Shown: piece by piece, positions 24,440 through 35,833 of the stretch | Layout of the letters: every line of letters begins with the position of its first letter | Position numbering within the stretch: position 1 is the first letter of the stretch | Assembly: GCF_954871325.1 (NCBI RefSeq) | Contig: NC_088778.1 | Coordinates: 32,748,730 to 32,812,729, forward strand | DNA: 64,000 nt | Direction of reading: 5' to 3' | Source: Gordionus sp. m RMFG-2023 | Lineage: Eukaryota; Nematomorpha; Gordioida; Chordodea; Parachordodidae | Program-made: the position numbers and the translations under genes | The notes under the pieces: generated by a model | The model's input: only the letters and a program-made list of their open reading frames with translations | Told to the model about the DNA's origin: nothing | The model's database searches: none

Positions 24440-25665
24440 GGTTAGGGTACCTTTTCAGGGGCAATTATTTTTGTTATTTTTTAATGTTATTTTTTTATGC
24501 GATTTTTTGTTATTTTTTTATGCGATTTTTTTTTATGTAATTTTTTTATGAAATCTATTGTTTTTATGTTATTTTTTTATGATTGGTTCATTTTCTTATT
24601 GGTTAATTTTTTATTTAAGACATTTTTAAATTAATATATCTTTTTTTATTTAAGATATTTTAAAATAATTTTTTCTAAAATTTAAAATTCGTACAATTAT
24701 TTTAAGGAAGTGATGGGGGCAAATAAGGGGGAAGGCTAGGGGTAAGATTTTTGGTAGACGAAACTTTCCATTTTTAATTAGACATGGGGATCGGGATAAT
24801 ATTCATGAATATCTTCTTGAATATAGATATTTTCGAAAATATAGATTATTAAATCGTTTTGATGTTTTTATTCATTTTATTAATGATTTTATAAATTTTA
24901 ATAGTATATTTCAATTTAATGAATAAATTATTTCGATTGTTATGCTTAAATTTTATTTATTTTTGGAATCTTCCTTTAATTATAGTGTTATCACTAAAAA
25001 AAATTAAATTCTTTATACAAATTTTAGAAAAATAGAAGGAATCATATTAAGTTTTTATAGAAGGAATCATATTAAGTTTGTATAGAAGGAATCATATTAA
25101 GTTTGTATAGAGGGAATCATATTAAGTTTGTATAGAAGGAATCGTATTAAGTTTGTTTAGAAGAAATCATATTAAGTTTGTATAGAAAGAATCAACCAAA
25201 TAAATTTTAAATAGCGAAGTTTCATCTATCAAAAATTTAACTCCAAACCTACCCGCATTGTACATAATCTAATAATTTTACCCCTTACCCCTAGCCTTCC
25301 CCCTTATTTGCTCCCATCACTTCCTTTAAATAAATGTACGAATTTTAAATTTTAGAAAAAATTATTTTAAAATATCTTAAATAAAAAAAGATATATTAAT
25401 TTAAAAATATCTTAAATAAAAAATTAACCAATAAGAAAATGAACCAATCATAAAAAAATAACATAAAAACAATAGTTTTCATAAAAAAATTACATAAAAA
25501 AAATCGCATAAAAAAATAACAAAAAATAACAAAAATAATTGCCCCTGAAAAGGTACCCTAACAACATAAAAACAATAGTTTTCATAAAAAAATTACATAA
25601 AAAAATAACAAAAAATAACATTAAAAAATAACAAAAATTATTGCCCCTGAAAAGGTACCCTAACC
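24440..25665. mobile_element. Long-TIR element with GGTTAGGGTACC ends
   Basis: The ends are GGTTAGGGTACCTTTTCAGG and its complement. The flanking 8-mer ATATATTT is present on both sides and once in block B (near 36595), giving a clean empty site. The inverted repeats run about 300 bp and include repeated TTATTTTTTTATG motifs. The right terminus is duplicated: an inner GGTACCCTAAC end lies at about 25552-25562, about 100 bp inside the outer one. The centre carries a 25-bp tandem repeat (25033-25195). No transposase was seen. The 8-bp duplication with GG ends does not by itself fix the superfamily. Confidence 0.8.
25033..25195. repeat. 25-bp tandem repeat, about seven units
   Basis: The unit GAAGGAATCATATTAAGTTT plus GTATA is repeated about seven times with few substitutions, in the centre of the element at 24440-25665. 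There are no spacers, so it is not a CRISPR array. Confidence 0.85.
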
Positions 25666-26169
25666 ATATATTTTTATGAGGTAATCTATGCTAACATATT
25701 TTTATATATTTTTTTTTCTTCCAAATTATATATATAAAGTTTATATTTAGAGTGTATAAATATTGCTTGCAAATATCTTATTTTTATGATTTTTTTATTT
25801 TTTACCTATATTACAGAGCTGTCTTATAAGAATAGAGATCACACACCACGATTATAAATAAATATATAAGAATTTAAAAAATACAATTTGGATATAAGTA
25901 AATTTATAAGATAATATAATAAATTCAATGAATATTATATGATATTATTTGTTATATATTCAAGTATTTTATATATGTTTGAGAAAAGAAATTATATTTG
26001 AATGTATATAATATTATAAAAGAGACGAAATTTTTTTTCAGATTTTGTAAATAATATCGGTTCAATGCTTTGGATCCCTAATTTTTTCATTCAAATGAAT
26101 TAAGAATTTTTTTCAGCTGGGTGCTAGAATATTTTTCAGATCAATAAAAATAATATACAATATTTTGGA

Positions 26170-28250
26170 TGAATATGAATGCTAGGGTGCTCCCTCCAAA
26201 TGACAGATGATGGTCCTCCATCATGTGAAAGTAAAACAAATCTCAGAACAAAAAAGGTCACAAATCTAAATATTGGTACTCTAAAGGGTAAGACAAGAGA
26301 ATTAGCAGCTATGTTAGTTAAAAGAAAGATTAATATTATATGTTTTAAGGAGATGAAGATGGCTGAAAACTTTACTACAATGTGAACAAATCAAATGGTA
26401 TCATCATCCTCAGCCAGATCCAACCTAGATATTGGTAGAAGTTGCTCCTAAAAGTAGCTTCAAAGACGAAGAAATTTTAGAGATATTCTGGATGAAGCTC
26501 TGTAAAACCCCAAATAATAGGCCGTGATCTAAATGCACATGTGGGAAGGACAGGGGAAGAGTACAAAACGTATAATTGTGATTTTGGACAGGGAGAAGTA
26601 GTGTTGTTAAACGGCTCGATTTAAGCCGATTTTTTAAAACGGCTAACTTAACATTATAGCCAGGAAAATATTGCCTAATCGTCGAGATTTCGCCGCTAGA
26701 TGTTCAATCCTATGTGCCATCTATGAGCAAAATGTTTAGACTTGCATAATATTTTTCAGGATAAAATATTGAGTTAGCCGTTTTTAAAACTCAGCTTGAG
26801 CCGTTTAACAACACTAGGGAGAAGCAAACTAAGGAGGAAAACATGTATTGAGATTTATGCAGGCATTTGATCTTGCCTTCACATCTTCAAGAAAAGGGAC
26901 TAACACTTAATAATATTCGAAAGCAGTACACGAAAAGACTAATTAGATTATATTCTAAACTCACGTAAAAAGCTTTAATTTGCATTAAACTGCAAAGTTA
27001 GCCAAGGTGAAGACCTTGCTTCACAGCATTAGTTACTAGATATGGATTTACGCCTTACAGATAAATCCTCGCAAAATAAACTAAGACTGGAACGACACAT
27101 TAGATGGGGGAAATTAAAATCAACGACAGATGCCTTTGCAATAAATGCAAATATTCAAACAATCGACTTCGCAAAACAGTTAAAGAATGTGGACAGTCCT
27201 CGTATCAAGATGAAATACTTACCATCGGTTTAGCAAAGGGGTAAACATGAAACAGAGAAATATGTAGAATAAGGATGTACAGGCTTCCATAAAAGACAAG
27301 AAAATACAATAATTAGGTATAAATCCAAAAAAACAGAAGGCAAAGAGTTAAAGATTGCTGCAAAGGTGGTAGCTAGGGCTAAATCATTGACATATCTACA
27401 GATTAGCCAAAAAACGAAAGAAAAATGCAAGGGATATAAATAGAGCCCCAAAAACAAAAATTCATTAGAAAGGAAAAAGAAATAATGGAAGATGGAAATA
27501 ATATGTTCAGTAGCTTTTCAACTTTAAAGCCCACATACTACATCAAGATGACCCCACCATATCAAAACATCATTTAACCAATAACAGAACACGGAATAAG
27601 TGGTATCAAACACATGAAATGATAAGGCAATATGCCCTGATGATCTTCCAATAGAGAGTCTTAAAGAACTAGAAGATGAAGAAATACATTTCCTCACAAA
27701 ACTATAGAACAAAATACAAGGAAATAAAGAAATTCCTCCAAAATGAAGGCATAACTAGTTAGTTCTTATAAAATAAAGGGGACATGCATTGTCTAAATTA
27801 TAGGTACGCTAAACTAATGTCACATTGTCTCTAGGAAAAAATAATAAAAAATATCAAAAAATGCCAACTAAGACATATGATAAAGCAAAACAATGTTTTA
27901 GATACCATTCGTACAATCATTTGAAAATTGTCGTGTACTAGCGTTTGCATTAACCCCATAAGCGCCGATATGCAATCCACGGAAAGAGGAAATACCTAAT
28001 GGTTAAGGAAATGATACCATCGATCTACAAAGTTTGGACCCAAAGAATCTCAATACAAGAAGGTACGGCAATAAGCACTGGCGACCGACAGTTTATCAAC
28101 TAACGAAGTTGAAGGATATTTGAGATAGAACTTCAAGGTATGTGGAGATAGAAACCAGTTGATTCAACCGACCGACAAGGAGATAGAAGAAGCCATGCTA
28201 CAATAGTATATAAGTACATTAATGCTTAGGTTCTTTAGGACGAATTATAT
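26170..28250 (+). pseudogene. Decayed LINE with AP-endonuclease and reverse transcriptase remains
   Basis: From 26236 the text reads NLNIGTLKGKTRELAAML then KRKINIICFKEMKM, the N-terminus of a LINE AP-type endonuclease (family pattern 'WNVGTLxGKsrEL...IcvQET'). Further in-order pieces follow: GRDLNAHVGRTGEEY (about 26521-26565, the endonuclease 'GDfNahvG' motif) and LLDMDLRLTDKSSQNKLRLE (27030-27090). KGDMHCLNYRYAKLMSHC (about 27777-27835) corresponds to the RT 'KGD...NYRgI.Llsh' motif. Frames are broken repeatedly. A hAT MITE (26599-26816) interrupts the endonuclease part. Order and motifs suggest the RTE-like group, but the clade call is inference. It lies exactly between duplication blocks A and B. 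Confidence 0.7.
26599..26816. mobile_element. hAT-type MITE, TAGTGTTG family, inserted in the LINE
   Basis: It starts TAGTGTTGTTAAACGGCTCG, ends GAGCCGTTTAACAACACTA, and the 8-mer GGGAGAAG flanks both sides. Nearly a consensus copy. It interrupts the endonuclease region of the LINE, so it is younger than the LINE insertion. Confidence 0.92.
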
Positions 28251-28744
28251 TTAGGTTCATTTTAGGACAGTTATATAGCATATAGTTCGACGGTGCATAT
28301 CCTCAGCCCGTTAATGGTGGTCATGTTGATGTTGCTGTTGTTAATATAATTTCATATTTTTATAACAGGTCAATCAAAAACATTTTTTTATAGAATGTAA
28401 ATATAGAAATTGTGATTGTTAATAAGTCAAAATTTTTTCACTTATTCAAAAATTTAGTTTTTTCTAATATTTTTATTTAAAATGTTAAGTTTTGATTTTA
28501 AGAATTCAAATTTTCTTTTTAACTGTTAAAAATATTCAAAAAATAATTGTTAAAGTTTTTATATTTCATCTTGTTTTCATTAAGGTTTTTTTATTTTACC
28601 TTCAAAAAACAATCTAAATCGAAATAATTTATTCTATTTATACAATTTTTATTTTGTATATAAGAAACGCTTTTTTTAAATATTATTTTATCATTTTGAT
28701 TATTTTAATTTATTTTTGTTTGATCAATAAAGTAAACTTATGTT

Positions 28745-29125
28745 ATATAATTATAGTTATTTTTATATTTTAAATACAATGTAAGTTATTTAAATATTGA
28801 TTCCCATTGATCCCCTAAATTTATAAGTAAGTTAATTTTAAAAATTTTTAAATATATTAATAGTTTATTTAATATTTTAATTATATTTATAGTTAATTTT
28901 ATATTTTAAATATAAATATAGTTAATTTTATATTTTAAATATAAAGTAAGTTATTTAAATATTGATTCCCAAAATTTATAAGTAAGTTAATTTTAATTTT
29001 TAAATATATTAATAGTTTATTTAATATTTTAATTGTATTTATAGTTAATTTTATATTTTAAATATAAATATAGTTAATTTTATATTTTAAATATAATGTA
29101 AGTTATTTAAATATTGATTCCCACA
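28745..29125. repeat. AT-rich tandem array
   Basis: Repeats of a unit containing TATAGTTAATTTTATATTTT and GTAAGTTATTTAAATATTGATT recur two to three times, with a larger period of about 160-170 bp. Absent from block A. Confidence 0.7.
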
Positions 29126-29301
29126 TAATCGCTTCAAATATATTTGTGGCCATTTTAGGTCATTTGACGTTTTTTCATATATGTTCATACGAAGAGGTGG
29201 ACCCTAACCGAATATTCTTTATAGTTGCGTCTTAATAAATTCTTATACAATTGGGTTTCTGACATTTTATTCCTCTATTTTCACAATAGGAATATATATA
29301 T

Positions 29302-32300
29302 GTCGTAATTTTTAAAGGGATCATAACTATCCGGGATCTTCACGGGTTTTAAAGGGATCATAACTATCCGGGATCTTCACGGGTTTTAAAGGGATAATTA
29401 AAAAATTAGGGTTTTAAGTTAAGGAATGATAATACGGCATTATCACGTTTTAATCGTGATAAAGAGGAATCTTATTTTAAAAGTGTTTTCCACGCGTTTC
29501 GTTGCGTTTTTTAATTTTATGTTATTCATTAATTTTCAATATTGTTTTTTTTGGCCTTATGAAATAAGATATATCTAATATAGTGTATCAATCGATAGCT
29601 AATCAAAAGATCTATTCTGGAGGTCAATCTCTCTCCCATAATGGGCGGGTCTAGGTCTTGTGGGATCAGAAATTTTTTTATCATCACAAAATATCGAAAT
29701 GGGCATCAAATAAAAGCTAATTTTAATATGGTTTGACTGAAAGTCTTCATTCTTGGCCTTGATGGGTATGATTTGGTCTGTTGGTGGAGGGGGGGGGGGT
29801 GTAAAAATTATTATTTTTTGATATGAGTATCAAATAAAAGCTAATATATGGTTTGACTGAAATTCTTTATTCTTGGTCTTTATAGGTATAACTTGATCTA
29901 TGGGGAGGGGGGGGGGTTGTAAAAAATAATTTTTTTTGATATGGGTATCAAAAAAAGTTATTTTTAATATGGTTTGACTGAAAGTCTTCATTCTTGGTCT
30001 TAATGGGGATGACTTGGTCTGGGGGGTGGGGGAGTGCGGGTGTAAAAAATATTTATTTTTGATATGGTTATCAAATAAAAGCTAATTTTAATATGTTTTG
30101 ACTGAAATTTTTTATTCTTGGTCTTTATGGGTATGACTTGGTCTGGGAAGGGGGGGGGGTAGAGGGGGGGTATAAATTTTTTTTTGATATGGGTATCAAA
30201 TAAAGCTAATTTTAATATTTTAATATGGTCTGACTGAAAGTCTTCATTCTTGGTCTTTATGGGTATGACTTGGTCTGAGGGGAGGAGTGTAAAAAATATT
30301 TTTTTTTGATATGGGTATCATATAAAAGGTAATTAAAATATTTTTATCACCACAAAATATCGACATGACAATCATATAAAAGGTAATTAAAATATTTTTT
30401 TTATTGGGATAATAATAACCACTCATAGAAGGCGGGTCTACGTCTTGGGGGGGGGGAGGGTGAGGAATATCTTTATCAACATAAAATCCAGATAAGGGTA
30501 TCAAATAAAAGCCATTTAAATATCTTTAGATTGAAAGTATTCTTTTTTTTTTCTTTTTCTTTTATTTAATGGAAAAAAGGTATAAAAAACATATATTTTC
30601 CAAAAAAAAATTGAAAGAAATTTTTGTTTGAATATTTTTATCATTAATCATTTCCTAAAAAATAACAGATATCTTACTATATAATGAACATTATATTAGA
30701 TGAAATAAAATGGAAATAAATTACTCATGACATTAACATTATTGAAAATTAAAAATGAAATATTTTAAAATTGAGAAGGAGAAAGATGGAGATAAGAAAA
30801 AAAAGCATTTTTTGATGTTGTTAAAAGCTACTTTTAAAAATAGCGAGCTTTACCGCTATTTTACAAAAAAGAAGCGCGTTATCGATATTTTTTAAAAATG
30901 TAGCTCACTATCTTATGGCCAGAATCACATAAACTCATCTAACTCAAAAACTTTATAGATGCTCTAATTTTTTTTTAAAGATATATTTTTGTTTGATATA
31001 TTACCTTTAAATGTTTTCTCAAGTTGAAGCAACTTTTGATGATAAAACCTCAGCCACATCTTACAGAAAAATTTATACCATGTGTTAATTTTTTTTATCG
31101 AGATTAAAATAATTTATGAATTTAGGAAAAAGAATTTTTATATCATCATTATTTTCAAGGAATATTACTTTATCGATATGATCTGTGCCAAAATTATGTT
31201 CATTATCAATCTCTATTGTCGACATTTAATAATTTTTATTTTTTTGAAAAATATATTTACAATGCATATTTTTAAATGTAAATTTTAATTTTAAAATAAA
31301 ATAAAATAAAACGATTATGATTTTAAAATTAATTATATAATTATTATAATATTTTTTGCTATTCGTTATCTCTCTTATTAAGTTGCACGCTAAAGATATC
31401 GATACTAAAAAAATAGCTATGGAATATCGTGCTAATAGAACACTGCAAATTATATATTTCAAGTTCAAGGTTTGGAACCGAAAAAAAATTTAAAAAATTG
31501 TTTTATCTTCATTCTCTTTTATTTCTGTAAATTCTATCCAACTAGACATTTTGTTAATATGTTGAGGGCCTGGCAGTCATACCCATCAAGACAAAAAATG
31601 AATACTTTTATTCTAAATATATTTAAATGAGCTTTTATTTGATACCCATATCTATATTTTATGTTAATAAAAATATTTCTCACCCCCCAAGACCTAGACC
31701 CGCCTTCTATAAGTGATTATTATTATACAATAAAAAATATTTTAATTACCTTTTATTTGATGCCCATATCAAAAAAAATATTTTTTACACCCCCCCCCCC
31801 TCACCCCTTTTCCCAGACCAAGTCATACCCATCAAGACCAAGAATGAAGACTTTAAGTCAAACGATATTAAAATTAGCTTTTATTTGATACCTATATCAA
31901 TAAAAATTATTTTTTAAAGCCCCCCTCCCCCATCCCCCAGACCAAGTCATACCCATCAAGACCAAGAATGAAGACTTTCAGTCAAACGATATTAAAATTA
32001 GCTTTTATTTGATACCTATATCAATAAAAATTATTTTTTAAAGCCCCCCTCCCCCATCCCCCAGACCAAGTCATACCCATCAAGACCAAGAATGAAGACT
32101 TTCAGTCAAACCATATTAAAATTAGCTTTTATTTGATACCCATATCGATATTTTGTGTTGAAAAAAATATTTATGACCCTCCAAGACCTACCCCCGCCCA
32201 CTATGGGGGAGAGGTTGAATAGATCTTTTGATTAGATATCAATTGATACCTATATTAGACATATGTTATATCAAAAGGCCAAAAAAACAACATTGAAAAT

Positions 32301-32491
32301 TAATGAATAACAATAAAATTAAGAAATGCAACAAAACGCGTGGAAAACGTTTTTAAAATAAGATTCCTCTTTATCACGATAAAAACGTGATAATGCCGTA
32401 TAGTTCTTTATCCTTTAAAAACTAATTTTAAAGGGATCCCTTTAAATCCCGTGAAGATCAGGATAGTTATGATACCTTTAAAAATTACGAC
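29302..32491. mobile_element. Foldback-type element with 122-bp repeat arms, inserted in the LTR
   Basis: The ends read GTCGTAATTTTTAAAGG and the complement CCTTTAAAAATTACGAC, flanked by ATATATAT on both sides. The other LTR (around 35282) shows the site without the element. Each arm has a unique outer part of about 400 bp (with ACGGCATTATCACGTTTT and GGCGGGTCTAGGTCTTG), followed inward by tandem units of about 122 bp. These contain TGATATGGGTATCAAATAAA, GTCTTCATTCTTGGTC and GTATGACTTGGTCTG: about five units on the left, four on the right. Two right-arm units (31916-32037, 32038-32159) look identical. The left tip has a 38-bp tandem duplication (29308-29383). A ~1-kb spacer holds a hAT relic but no transposase for the element itself. 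Architecture matches Foldback/Galileo-like elements; the superfamily is inference. Confidence 0.8.
30815..31445. mobile_element. hAT relic (CAGTGTTG subfamily) in the foldback spacer
   Basis: The left end reads GATGTTGTTAAAAGCTACTT followed by ATAGCGAGCTTTACCGCTA. The right end has GCTAAAGATATCGATACT...AATAGAACACTG. Both match the ends of the hAT copy at 32551-33997 (CAGTGTTGTTAAACGCTAC; GCTACCGCTACTG...ACACTG). Target duplications are not readable and there is no coding capacity. It is an internally deleted, older copy. Confidence 0.6.
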
Positions 32492-32550
32492 ATATATATG
32501 GATAAATATATACATAAAATATTAGGAAGTTTATCATACATAATTATTAT

Positions 32551-33997
32551 CAGTGTTGTTAAACGCTACTTTTTAAAGTAGCGCGCTATCGCTTCCGCTA
32601 TTTTATAAAAATTATAGAGCGCTATCGCTACCGATTTCAAATGAGTAGCGCGCTATTAGCTACTTTTTACGTTATTTTGATTTTTTTAAAAATATTTTTT
32701 ACATAACTTTATTTCTACAAATAAAATATTGGTATAAAAACATGACTATAATTTGTTACATAATATATATATATAATTTATTTAATATTACACTTTAATA
32801 ATAATAACATTTCGATATTATCTTCCCCAAGTCTAGAGCGACGATCAGAAGTATAAGCTTTGCCATACTAAATAATCGTTCAGCACTAGCACTTGAGGGC
32901 AACGCAGAATTAAATTTAATAAACACACTATTTATATGAAAAAAATCATCAAAGATATTTAAATGAGTATTTTTAGATTTAAAAAAAGCATCTAGAGGTT
33001 CAATAATATTATTGTTATTTCAAAAAAATCGTCTATGGAAGGCCGCGGTTTCGATCTTGATATAGTATTAGTATCGTGGTTAGGCATGACATTTTTTAAC
33101 GTTATCATCAGCCTATCAAGTTGCCTTTTAGATTCAGTCAAATTAATGTATGGCCAATTTAACTTGAAACTAGGATGAACGATAGCAGCTATTACATTAT
33201 CATCATCATACAGATGTGGAAATCTAATTTATATAAGGCGATTGTATTAATTTTAAAATAAGAAGAATATCTTTTTAATTTTCAAAATTTAAATTTATCT
33301 GAGATTTAGATTCAGTTATAAAAAAATATTAAAATAGCAATAAATTATGGTAAATATAGATTTTAAAAATATAATTATTGTACACAAGGTAATTAATAAT
33401 ATATTAATTTTGAATTTTATATTAATAAATACAATATATTATTATTATAGATTGTGTTGTAAATAGAGCCAATTTGAATTATGGCTAATCAAGCAATAAA
33501 TCATTCATTCTATATAATTGTATAATAGAAAATAAAAATAAAGTTTTGACTTTTTCTCAAAGCCTTTTAGCACTCTACTAGTAGTTTGCAAAATTTTCTT
33601 GCATTGAAACCGATATCCAGTATTATTTTTTTCTTCAAGATTAAAGTATTTTTTGAATTTTGGGAAAGGATAATCTATATTTTCTCATTTTCCAAAGAAA
33701 TTTCGCTATCTTCAACAATCTCACACATTTTTAATGACTAGATTTATAATACTAACTAGATTTATAATGTATATTTTTAAATATAAATTTAAATTTCAAA
33801 ATTAAATAAAATAAAAGGATTATAATTTTAGATTTAATAAAAAATATATTTTAATAATTTTTAAATGTATTTATTATGTAAAATTGAAAATAGCGCTACT
33901 TTCTAAATTAAAAGAGAGCTATCGCTATTTTCTAAAAAAAGTAGCCAACTAAAGCTACCGCTACTGAAAAAAATAGCGCGCTATTTTAACTACACTG
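32551..33997 (-). mobile_element. hAT transposon copy with transposase remnant, inserted in the LTR
   Basis: The ends are CAGTGTTGTTAAACGCTACT and TTTTAACTACACTG with subterminal GTAGCGCGCTA motifs. The flanks ATTATTAT / ATTATTAA are a one-mismatch 8-bp target duplication, and the other LTR (35324-35335) shows the site without the element. The minus strand carries part of a hAT transposase C-terminus. Its terminus shares AGTGTTGTTAAA with the abundant TAGTGTTG MITEs in this window, so it is a plausible relative of their autonomous source. Confidence 0.88.
32820..33235 (-). pseudogene. hAT transposase C-terminal (dimerisation) fragment
   Basis: On the minus strand, in broken frames, the text reads PHLYDDDNVIAAIVHPSFKL, then LTESKRQLDRLM and KFNSALPSSASAERLFSMAK. 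The last piece matches the diagnostic hAT-C motif 'lPaSSAaSERvFS'. The protein would cut and join transposon ends as a dimer. Only the C-terminal quarter is recognisable; the N-terminal BED finger and most of the RNase-H core are gone, so it cannot encode active transposase. Confidence 0.75.
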
Positions 33998-34209
33998 ATT
34001 ATTAAACTTATCATATATTATAAAACATATAATAAAATATCCATATATATAATCATTAGTGACTGACAAATATACCACATAATATGGAAATAAAATATTA
34101 CAATAAATTATTCCTTTACTATATTTCCCCTTCATTAATTGAAAGGAAACACAACTTAAAATTTCTCCTAAAACATCCTAGTCTTTGGTCTCCATTTACC
34201 GCTGTCTTA

Positions 34210-34640
34210 GTAAGATTGATCTTGCCTAGAGTATCAATATCGTTTTCCTTGTTGATCTCACCTAGAGTATCAATATCGTTTTCCTTGTTGATTGATCTCA
34301 CCTAAAGTATCGATATCGTTTCCCTTGATGATCTCCCACCGGAGTATCAGTATCGATGGATCTCCCACCGGAGAATCGCTATCGAGTCATTGTGCCTTAA
34401 TCTCCCTCCGGAGAATCAGTATCGATGGATCTCCCACCGGAGTATCGCTATCGAGTTTATTGGTAGACATCGTACTTGAAAGGCCCACGAGATCATCATT
34501 ATCCAAGACTGGCCAAGAGATCACTGTCATCTTTGAATGGCCCACGAGGTCACTATTATCATAGAGCTGGCCAAGAGATCGCTATCAACCTTGGATGGCC
34601 CATGAGGTAATCCAAATCATACATCGTATATCCAGGCACA
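34210..34640. repeat. Short degenerate tandem repeats inside the LTR element
   Basis: Two motif series alternate: CCTAGAGTATCAATATCGTT units (about 34226-34322) and CTCCCACCGGAGTATC...TATCGA units (about 34334-34460), followed by GGCCCACGAG(A/G)TCA / GGCCAAGAGATC pairs. Frames through them (INKENDIDTLGE repeats on the minus strand) look like a consequence of the repeats rather than a conserved protein. Confidence 0.6.
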
Positions 34641-35833
34641 CTGGCTCCGGAGCCCGTTTTGCATATGTCAGGTGATTTGAGAGCCCAACATCCTTATATC
34701 TTTAGGTCTTAATTAGTCAGGTATATTTATCAATATCCATTTTCACAATGTCAAAATAAGACAGGTTCTATCAGTAACCCTTTTCTCAATGTTCAAATTA
34801 CATAATCCATAAACCAATCTCCATGTTTTCCAATATAATTATCTAATAATGTCCATTTTACAAAGATTAATCACACCATATTTCCATAAGTAATAGATTA
34901 TACCATATTATCATATACATCCAAATGATTGTTAAATTATTATCAACAGATTTCTACATATTCATAATTTTATCCTTCTCATTTTTAATAATTGTGTGCA
35001 TTCATTCTTCTGGAATCATAGTATAATCAATTATTGTTTTTTATAATTCATATTTCAAGACAAGATTGCATAATAATAAATTCATTTACCATTAATGTAT
35101 TTTCCATATAATACCATAGTTTATTATTCATTTGAAATGATATTTTCCTTAAATTTTCCAAAGTTAATTACATAAAACCCAATAGCTTCAAATTATATAT
35201 TCTTTTCTTTTTTTCTCTACCGCCAATTATACAATTGGGTTTCTGACATATTATTCCTCGATTTTTACAATAGGCAATGTGTATATGGTTAAATGTAAAC
35301 ATAAAATATTAGGAAGTTTATCGTACATAATTATTATACTCAACATACATTATAAAACATATAATAAAATATCCCTATATATAATCATTAGTAACTGACA
35401 AATATAACACATAATATGTAAATAAAATATTACAATAAATTACTCCTTTACTACAAATTTCATAGTAGTGATTCATGAAGAATATAATTGTGTAAGTGTA
35501 ACAAATCTCTTCTAAACATTCTTCATGACCCAATCACAACCAAATAATATATGATTATTAATATTTTTCTTAGATTTTTAAATAAAACTTAGATAAAAAG
35601 TTTCTAATAAAATCTATTTTATATTGTATCTAAATATTGATATACAAAATTATATTAGAAAAAATAAATTAAAATGTAATACATGATAATATAATAACGA
35701 AAATTATTAAAATATTAAAATTTAATATGACATTGATATAAATTAGTATTAACAATATATAAAAAAAAATATTTGCCTTACATATCCAAATAAATGATTG
35801 TCATATAAATTTATTGTTCAATCACTCTCTAAT

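Larger units (their letters stand above)
20962..25880 (+). repeat. Segmental duplication block A (carries PGPEP1 copy A)
   Basis: Directly repeated as block B (28275-36770). Shared segments in order: the opening with ATAGCATATAGTTCGACGG and CCCGTTAATGGTGG; an AT-rich run to about 22330; a stretch with CATTCTTCATGACCCAATCAC; the PGPEP1-like gene; and an end near CTTATAAG...TAGAGATC. Block A has three TIR elements (21193-21914, 22336-23268, 24440-25665) absent from block B. Confidence 0.85.
29243..35455 (-). mobile_element. LTR-retrotransposon fossil, short nonautonomous type, with nested insertions
   Basis: Two direct repeats bound it: 29243-34123 (an LTR expanded by two insertions) and 35227-35455 (229 bp, uninterrupted). 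On the minus strand the LTR begins TGTAGTAAAGG. A purine tract (GAAGGGGAAA) precedes the LTR on the low-coordinate side, and TTGGCGGTAGAG follows the other LTR, as a primer-binding site would. That sets the orientation. The flanks AAATTC / AATTTC suggest a short target duplication of about 5 bp. The internal part (about 34124-35226) is only 1.1 kb and I see no gag or pol domains, so it resembles a TRIM-like nonautonomous element. The LTRs agree at very roughly nine positions in ten by eye, suggesting moderate age. Broken, non-coding fossil. Confidence 0.75.

Noticed and set aside
25033-25195. CRISPR-like array of 25-bp repeats
   Set aside because: Units abut without spacers, and the context is a eukaryotic transposable element.
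31226-31468. 80-codon minus-strand frame in the foldback spacer, as a transposase candidate
   Set aside because: Hydrophobic, AT-driven composition with no DDE-like motif. It overlaps the end of the hAT relic.
34084-34564. Frames with repeated SISFSLLI or INKENDIDTLGE as possible proteins of the LTR element
   Set aside because: They are products of short tandem DNA repeats on both strands. No capsid, protease, RT or integrase signature was seen.
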